Source: Diphasiastrum complanatum
Lineage: Eukaryota > Streptophyta > Lycopodiopsida > Lycopodiales > Lycopodiaceae
Direction of reading: 5' to 3'
DNA: 64,000 nucleotides
Assembly: GCA_029204225.1 (NCBI GenBank)
Contig: CM055093.1
Span: 18,829,041-18,893,040, forward strand
Made by a program: the position numbers and the translations under genes. The notes beneath the pieces were generated by a model, which worked only from the letters and a program-made list of their open reading frames with translations, did no database searches and was not told the origin of the DNA. Positions 58,830 to 64,000 of this stretch are shown here, piece after piece. How positions within the stretch are numbered: position 1 is the first letter of the stretch; every line of letters begins with the position of its first letter.

Positions 58830-59584
58830 AATATGGTGCACATGCATCAAGTGTGATGGGCAAAAGATGCGTGAAAGACGCATTGTTGAAAATCATTTGT
58901 GGAAGTTTGGACGAAAAGTTGAGGGTCAACCATCGAATTTGAAAGACATTGAGGTTTGTTGACTTTATATGAATGGTTTTAATCATAATATTCATCAATC
59001 TATATATGTCATTTATTGGATTTGTTTAATGTGTGTAGCCAATAAATCGAATGTCATGTCATGGACTTGATCCATTTGTGTTTAATTACACTCAACGTCA
59101 AGTTTTGATGGACATGAGAGAACAAAGAACAAAACAAATTCAAGAGGCAAATACAGTTGGAGAAAAGAGTAATCAACTTGATTCTAATGATGATGATGAT
59201 GAGTAGCAACATGATGAAGCAATGCACAATATGTTTGAATCTTACTTTGAAACAAATGAGAATGATGCTATGAACACATCTTCTATGAAAATGGAGATCG
59301 AGAACAATTTGATGAAGACGAGATTCTACTGTGCAAGGAGGCAGACACTCCTTTGTATTCAAGAGCATCCATTTCGAGACTAGCTATGTCAATTCTTATT
59401 CTAAACCTTCAAGCAACATACGACCGTAGTGTCACATCATTATTCGGGTGCTTAGCACATAACACAGATTTTGTACTTTATAGCGCATTTATATTAGATT
59501 AAATCTTTTTTTTCTAACATCTCACATTGCTATTTTTTTTTCCCAGGTTGTTGCATAGAATACTTCCGAAAGAGAATGTGATAC
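58830..59584 (+). pseudogene. CACTA (En/Spm) transposase, N-terminal part
   Basis: CTCIKCDGQKMRERR-I-VENHLWKFG (about 58840-58910) fits the transposase-associated cysteine domain of plant CACTA Tnp2. Further on, with stops and frame changes, ADTPLYSRASISRLAMSIL and LNLQATYDRS (about 59345-59425) fit the next conserved block. A splice-acceptor-like TTTTTCCCAG precedes LLHRILPKENVI at about 59550-59584, where gypsy element L interrupts the gene. The continuation is at 63672. CACTA transposase cuts and moves DNA elements with CACTA ends; this copy is dead. Confidence 0.65.
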
Positions 59585-59672
59585 TGTAGTGGGTTTCTTT
59601 CCTTGCCTATCCTCAATTCAAGCTCTAATCAATCTAGCATCAAGGAGATGAAGTTAGTTGTCACACGTAGCT
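59585..59672 (-). repeat. Residual 3' LTR of gypsy L
   Basis: TGTAGTGGGTTTCTTTCC (plus strand) and the next approximately 70 bp match 62921-63008. Beyond it similarity stops, so the rest of this LTR and the polypurine tract are deleted. Confidence 0.85.
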
Positions 59673-60146
59673 ACCTTGTCAACATTGTCTTGTGTCGTTA
59701 GAAGTGCATTATGAAGAGTCGTCACATAGTCTTCTAGTCATTGAGCAGACTCATTGGCCATCTTCAATTGGATCTGATATAGGCTTCATTGATATCCAAG
59801 CTACATTCAGCACATTCAATGGAAAAGTGATAGGTGTATCCAAGGTTCGATCCAATAATGAAATCTTGCTCAAATCTGATTGATTATCTTGTTGAAACAT
59901 ATAACCTGCTGTACAATCAATCGTTGCAAGAGCGTCATTCCAGTTGATAGTATTGGTTTGAGAATCGTAATGAGCTCCCAAGTTTTTTATTTGTCGGTCA
60001 CAAGTATGATCCGTTGTTGATGAATTATCAATCTCTTTTTGAACCACTGGTTTGATAGTCCAAGTTACAGGAATTACCTTGACTGCACGTTCACGATTTT
60101 CAAAAGTGATTTTCCCGGTACCCCGATTATGAATAACTTGTGCAAC

Positions 60147-60419
60147 TCATAACCATGGGCGTCCCAATAGGACTCGATAAACATTTCGTGCTTCTGGTAA
60201 GTCGAAAGTGATGATGAACTGTACTCCGACAATTCTAACAGGTATATCTTCAACCATTCCTTGCGGATGATTTTGATCAGCCAGTTTAATAGCAAAAGTT
60301 GTAGGTTTTATGGTTGTAAGGCCCCATTTTGCACATAGCTTTGTAGAAATCAGGTTAACTCTCAAAACACCAACTATCATGGCTGTTTCATTAGGAAATT
60401 TTCTATGCTGTATCGGCAA
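60147..60419 (-). pseudogene. Gypsy aspartic protease, catalytic site lost
   Basis: A 90-codon frame with VNLISTKLCAKWGLTTIKP, VEDIPVRIVGVQFIIT and VYRVLLGRPWL, the conserved layout of plant Ty3 protease up to the LGRPWL motif. The D-S/T-G active site should precede VNLIS; here the residues are V-G-V, so the catalytic aspartate is gone. It is close to 36000-36300, which has D-R-G at this place. It would have processed Gag-Pol. The minus-strand frame 60047-59751 downstream shows no recognisable domain. Confidence 0.82.
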
Positions 60420-60448
60420 GGTGATATTTTTTTGTTCACTTTCCCAAG

Positions 60449-60809
60449 CTACTTTGACATGGAGAGTACTTCATTACATTCTTCAAATCCAACACAAAAA
60501 AGTGGCTCTTGATGGACTTCTAGTTCAACTTGAGTTAACTTTTGCGCTAATACTTCTTTTGCTTTTGGCACCAACTTCAGGAAATCTCCCAGCGAAATAT
60601 TGATCTTACTAGATAAAATATTCATGAGCAAATGTTTGCAATGCTTTCGGTTCAGTCATCTTGAAGGGTTCTTCAAGATGATGCAACTGAGCATTCATAT
60701 CTGTACGTGAATTATTCGGTGGTTGCAATGGTGAAGAATGAACTTTGGCTGTTGTCCTAGCAGCTTCAAGCTCCTCTTCTTCTTGCAAATGTTTAATCCA
60801 CTGTCTCAT
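60449..60809 (-). pseudogene. Gypsy Gag C-terminal/linker remnant
   Basis: Two overlapping frames: 60809-60609 (RQWIKHLQEEEELEAARTT) and 60631-60449 (ILSSKINISLGDFLKLVPKAKEVL). The second block recurs at about 35865-35940 as LLSSHVNLSLGELLWIAPQAK, directly upstream of the same protease, so it is a family feature. No zinc knuckle is visible. Confidence 0.65.
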
Positions 60810-60889
60810 ATCCTAATATCTTCTTTTTTTTGCATGAAGATTCGGATAGACTCCAGCTTGATCTGAAAAATCAAAACCTAAAAATAGAA

Positions 60890-61390
60890 CTGACAAAGGT
60901 TTCTTAGACAAAGGTTGACTCGACAAAGGTTCAGTAGTGTTATTTCTGGTAAAAACTCTCTAATTAGACTTTTCTGACAAATTCTATGAAAATAACCTTC
61001 GTCGAACGCTCAGATTGAGAATCTGAAACAAATAAAACTAGGGTAGAACTGACGAAGGTTCATGACACATAAAAGCGCAGTTTCTATGGTTTGACGAGGG
61101 TAAAAAAAGAGATTTTCTATGATCCAGATAGCATGAATGTTCGTCGAACTCAAAAATAGTAAATTACTATAAATAGAATAATCTGAAAACTCGACGAAGG
61201 TCCTTGCGAAGAATCAAGAGTAATACTGGTATTTTTGCAAAAAAGAGACTTTTTTTAACAAAAATATAACAATAGGACAACTGATCATCTGAGAAACCTT
61301 CTATTTCTCATATTATTCTTCACCGACTTGGTAGTAGATAGATCTGAATTACACCTATGCACAGTGAATCGGACGAAGGTTCTTTTTTTA
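60890..61390. repeat. Dispersed GACGAAGGTT motifs in gypsy L leader
   Basis: Variants of GA(C)(A/G)AAGGTT occur about nine times, in both orientations, near 60893, 60911, 60921, 60996, 61050, 61092, 61140, 61190 and 61372. They are irregularly spaced in AT-rich sequence between gag and the copia fragment. Their role is unknown. Confidence 0.5.
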
Positions 61391-61494
61391 TATTTTTAGA
61401 GTTCTGGAGATTTTTTTGTATTTTTTGGTGGTTTTTCTGATGTTTCTAGAAATCTGCTAGGAATCAATTAGAAAGCAAATGGTTATTTCATCAG

Positions 61495-61968
61495 ATGTAT
61501 GCTCTTGAGTCATGTAAGAGCAAAAGTGATTTGTTCACTCATAGTTTGAAAATTTGTATTGAGGCAAATTGTAAACTCTTTATGAGAGTAAGTGAATTAT
61601 CTTCTAAAGACACTTATATCCATAATGAAGTATTTAGTCTCATTGGATCTAAGATTAGCATGGTAAACAAGCATGAAGATATGATGCAAACACTTTGTTA
61701 TTATAGCATGCATAGTCTTGCCAATTTGGATAAGTCTAATTCTCTAGATCATGGTAACATGATGTTAGATCTTTGTGATCCTAATAAGTCAAGAAAAAAT
61801 CTTTATTTTCTCATGGAGGAGCATGCACATGAAGAAGGAGCAAGCCTCAAAGTCAAGCATCTACATGAAATTTGGAAGGAATCAATTTCGAAAATGCTAG
61901 GATGGTGCAAAGCTCTCAAGTTCATCAAAGATGTCAACATCAAAGAAGCACTATCATGGATATGGTGA
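61495..61968 (+). CDS. Unrecognised 3' ORF of copia-type fragment
   Basis: A 157-codon open frame. Its start (YALESCKSKSDLFTHSL) resembles YALGSSKNKIELGTHFF at the end of the ORF at 53725-54486; CIEANCKLFMRVSE resembles CFEANCKLLLRLSE at about 54515; its end IKEALSWIW matches TKEILSWIW before the stop at 54902. The middle is diverged or rearranged compared with element C. There is no polymerase motif, signal peptide or membrane segment. The conservation of ends between copies suggests the ORF was once under selection as part of the element. Confidence 0.6.
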   Translation: MYALESCKSKSDLFTHSLKICIEANCKLFMRVSELSSKDTYIHNEVFSLIGSKISMVNKHEDMMQTLCYYSMHSLANLDKSNSLDHGNMMLDLCDPNKSRKNLYFLMEEHAHEEGASLKVKHLHEIWKESISKMLGWCKALKFIKDVNIKEALSWIW

Positions 61969-62109
61969 TTTCAGATCAACATCAAGCTCATTGGCTGATT
62001 TTCACACCTTTTGAACCAACAAAGACCAATTTAGCCCATGGAGTCAAGTTCAAGATCATCATGTTTTCCATCAAGCTAGATTTACCAAGCTAGATTTTTG
62101 AGGAGAAGT

Positions 62110-62730
62110 GTGAAAAATGCAAAAATAAGCTTGGTAGAGGCCAAAAATCTTGTATATAGATAAACAAACATGTGTGGAGCCTGTTCCCACGTGTTAAAAT
62201 AGTGTACTTGTCATGTACCATAATCATATAGGTTGTACATATAATTTAATTCAAGTTCTAGTGGCTAAAAAGGCCAAAAACTAGTTTTCTAGACATATGA
62301 CACATGGCATCAGTCTATTGCTTGCATGAGCCACATCCTTTGGTTAGGTGTCACATCCCATGTGTAGGGGACAGCTCACATGTGTGGAATAATCTGAAGT
62401 AGACGAATTTTGACTTCTAGAAGATTTTCAAGTAGATCTCCATATAGAAGGAAAATGGACCAAAAGTGCTCAAAATAGAAGGTTTTGTCCAAGTGTCAGT
62501 TTTGCATGATGAATCATCATATGACAAAGCACCTTCACACATGTGGGATCAAAGGGATGATCAGTACCACAAGCTCCCACTTATTGTATATATAGAGCCA
62601 CTTTTGGCCATAATCAGTGTGAGACACCATTTGTCTACATTTGTTTTGATTGTTTTGAGGTTCTATCAATGTGTACTTGATTTTCAGGTTGAAGTCCGTA
62701 CTCAGACAGTGTTTCACACGTGTGAAACCA
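62110..62730 (+). repeat. LTR of the copia-type fragment
   Basis: Begins TGTGAAAAATGC after the purine tract and probably ends CACACGTGTGAAACCA. It contains the paired palindrome module at 62167-62195 and a TATATATAG at about 62587. The 3' end is chosen by analogy with element C, whose LTR also ends shortly after CACACGTGTGAAA. Confidence 0.65.
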
Positions 62731-62897
62731 TAAAGTGTACTTACCTTCAATTAATGATTGTTCTTGTTAGGATTTTGTGTCTAGAATTGATCTTAATCTG
62801 AAGTAGATTGATAGATCAAGTAATCTGACAACCAATCCCTCTTGAGGATCAGATTAGGATCCACTCTTGATCCTTTTTGTACTTTTTTTCACAGTAG

Positions 62898-62916
62898 CTT
62901 CCCGGCAACGGGACCA
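62898..62916 (-). other. Primer-binding site of gypsy L (tRNA-Asp-like)
   Basis: The minus strand reads TGGTCCCGTTGCCGGGAAG, close to the TGGCGCCGTTGCCGGGGA site typical of plant Athila/Tat gypsy elements, four bases after the LTR end. Confidence 0.85.
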
Positions 62917-62920
62917 AAAT

Positions 62921-63671
62921 TGTAGTAGGTTTCTTTCCTTGCCTATCCTCAACCCAAGATCTAATCAATCTAACATCAAGGAGATGAAGTTAGTTGTCAC
63001 GCATAGTTTCATTCCCATGAGAGCGATAACATAGTTCAGATTTCAGCATGAATGGAAGATCCACATCTAACTCTAACATCCATTAACCCTAAGCATTAAC
63101 ACTACAATCATTAACACTAAGATCCACAATGAAGATAGCTTAATCTTTCTCTCTCTCCCTTTCTCTCTCATAAAAAGTATAAAAATGTGCAATCCCAATA
63201 ACAATCAGATCCAACAAATAGCAAACACAATAAAAGCATGAGAGATGGAGGAAAAGTGATAGATAGCAAGGACATTCATAAATCCATTTCACAAGAGAAC
63301 CAATCTGCTTTATTGAAATGAAGATATGTACATGTGTAGGAAACTCGATTTGGTCTCTTTTTATAGTAGAGAGGAGGACCCTGGCCTCTGAATCCTATTG
63401 ATTCATTTATGCCTCCCTAATTATTCAAATTTAAAAAAGAGTGAGAACCCATTCAAATTGGAGAGAAATGCAACTTTATTCACTAAATTGACATTTAGGC
63501 CCTCCTGCAACATTAAAAGTCTCACAAAAAGACCTAAAGTCTTTTTATTGACTTTCTAATTATCAAATAACAATGCGAGCATCGGGTTGGACTTACACAC
63601 GCAGGGTTCCAAATCCCTCTCACTTGTTAACTAGGGTTAGGGTTACCTTGGGATCTGAAAACCCTCCAACA
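62921..63671 (-). repeat. 5' LTR of gypsy L
   Basis: 751 bp on the minus strand, TGTTGGAGGG to CCTACTACA. TATAAAAAG lies at 63357-63365. It is homologous to the LTR at 20036-20865 throughout; at the site of the long GA array there, this copy has only a short impure tract (63144-63170). Confidence 0.9.
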
Positions 63672-64000
63672 AATACCTAAATCACGAAATAAGCATGAAA
63701 GATGATGAACATACTTGGAATGGATTATGACACAATACATGCATATCTAGAAGACCATGTTTTATATAGAGGTGAGCATTCAGAAAAGCTTCAACATCCA
63801 ACCGGTAACACTTCATGTTATCAAGATGATGTACAAGGAGATAAAGTGCCACGAAAAGTGTTACGACATTTTCCAATTATCCACAATTGCAACGTTTATT
63901 TTGATGTAAATCTTTGGCACAACTAATGCATTGGCATGTCAAAAATTGATCTACAGATGATGTGATGTGAATACCAAGTGACTCACCTGCATGGAAACAT
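63672..64000 (+). pseudogene. CACTA (En/Spm) transposase Tnp2, continuation
   Basis: The frame 63702-63926 encodes KMMNILGMDYDTIHAY, VLYRGEHSEK, YQDDVQGDKVPRKVLRHFPII, the well-known Tnp2 (Transposase_21) region of plant CACTA elements. A stop follows, but the same homology continues in other frames to the window edge (a final SPAWK-like block is disrupted). It follows on from the fragment ending at 59584; gypsy L separates the two. The gene runs out of the window. Confidence 0.85.

Larger units (their letters stand above)
61490..62730 (+). mobile_element. 5'-truncated copia-type fragment inside gypsy L
   Basis: Carries an unknown ORF (61495-61968), a polypurine tract TTTTTGAGGAGAAG (about 62095-62109) and an LTR (62110-62730), in the order seen in element C (54486-55919). 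Gag-protease and 5' LTR are missing. It lies on the plus strand within the reversed gypsy element, between its primer-binding site and gag. Confidence 0.78.
59585..63671 (-). mobile_element. Gypsy element L, deleted, inserted in a CACTA transposase
   Basis: On the minus strand: 5' LTR 63671-62921, tRNA-Asp-like primer-binding site (62916-62898), leader with a copia insertion (61490-62730), gag and protease remnants (60809-60147), and only the last 88 bp of the 3' LTR (59672-59585). Outer ends are TGTTGGAGGG and CCCACTACA. Flanking 5-mers GATAC (59580-59584) and AATAC (63672-63676) agree at four of five positions, and the CACTA frame resumes when one copy is removed. RT, RNase H and integrase are deleted. 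Confidence 0.88.

Overview
The window is nuclear DNA of a land plant with a large, repeat-rich genome. Two things show this: an intronless histone H4 gene with plant-type promoter elements, and dense layers of plant Ty1/copia, Ty3/gypsy and CACTA elements. The species cannot be fixed from the sequence; a gymnosperm, fern or lycophyte with slow repeat turnover would fit. No prokaryotic or organellar gene, rRNA, tRNA or CRISPR array was seen.

Layout. 1-6.2 kb: a reversed retroelement fragment, a nested-palindrome foldback element (637-1543) and an internally deleted copia element with both LTR ends (1904-4905). 6.2-12.8 kb: mostly unannotatable DNA with short tandem repeats, a solo LTR with 5-bp target duplication (8644-9166), two orphan primer-binding sites and a (TG)n array. 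12.8-22 kb: a decayed gypsy gag and LTR, a reversed copia integrase/RT/RNase H relic with a (GA)n array inside RNase H, an unrecognised ORF directly upstream of a gypsy-type LTR, and a copia gag relic. 22-26.9 kb: gene-poor, apart from histone H4 (24558-24869, minus), the only clear host gene. 26.9-44.8 kb: copia relics; a complete 4.8-kb LTR element with perfect TAGAT duplications but no integrase, RT or RNase H (28749-33585); gypsy protease debris; a second copy of the unrecognised ORF, again next to an LTR; and a reversed copia element retaining gag, integrase and the start of RT. 44.8-56.6 kb: three related gag(-protease) copia elements (46.4, 49.7 and 51.3 kb), with a third copy of the unrecognised ORF between two of them. 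56.6-64 kb: a CACTA transposase gene split by a gypsy element (59585-63671), which itself carries a copia fragment.

Three observations stand out. (1) Several copia-type elements keep gag and protease but lack most or all polymerase domains, and carry other reading frames instead. One of these frames recurs in three copies and ends in a shared KE-x-LSWIW peptide. (2) An unrecognised protein family occurs three times, each time just upstream of a gypsy-type LTR, the position of an env-like or third ORF. (3) The copia LTRs share a palindromic CACACGTGTG element. In four LTRs it is paired with a second CACGTG core 19 bp away, and the sequence differences match CpG deamination. All retroelement reading frames look defective, so the region appears to be a graveyard of nested insertions around one conserved histone gene.
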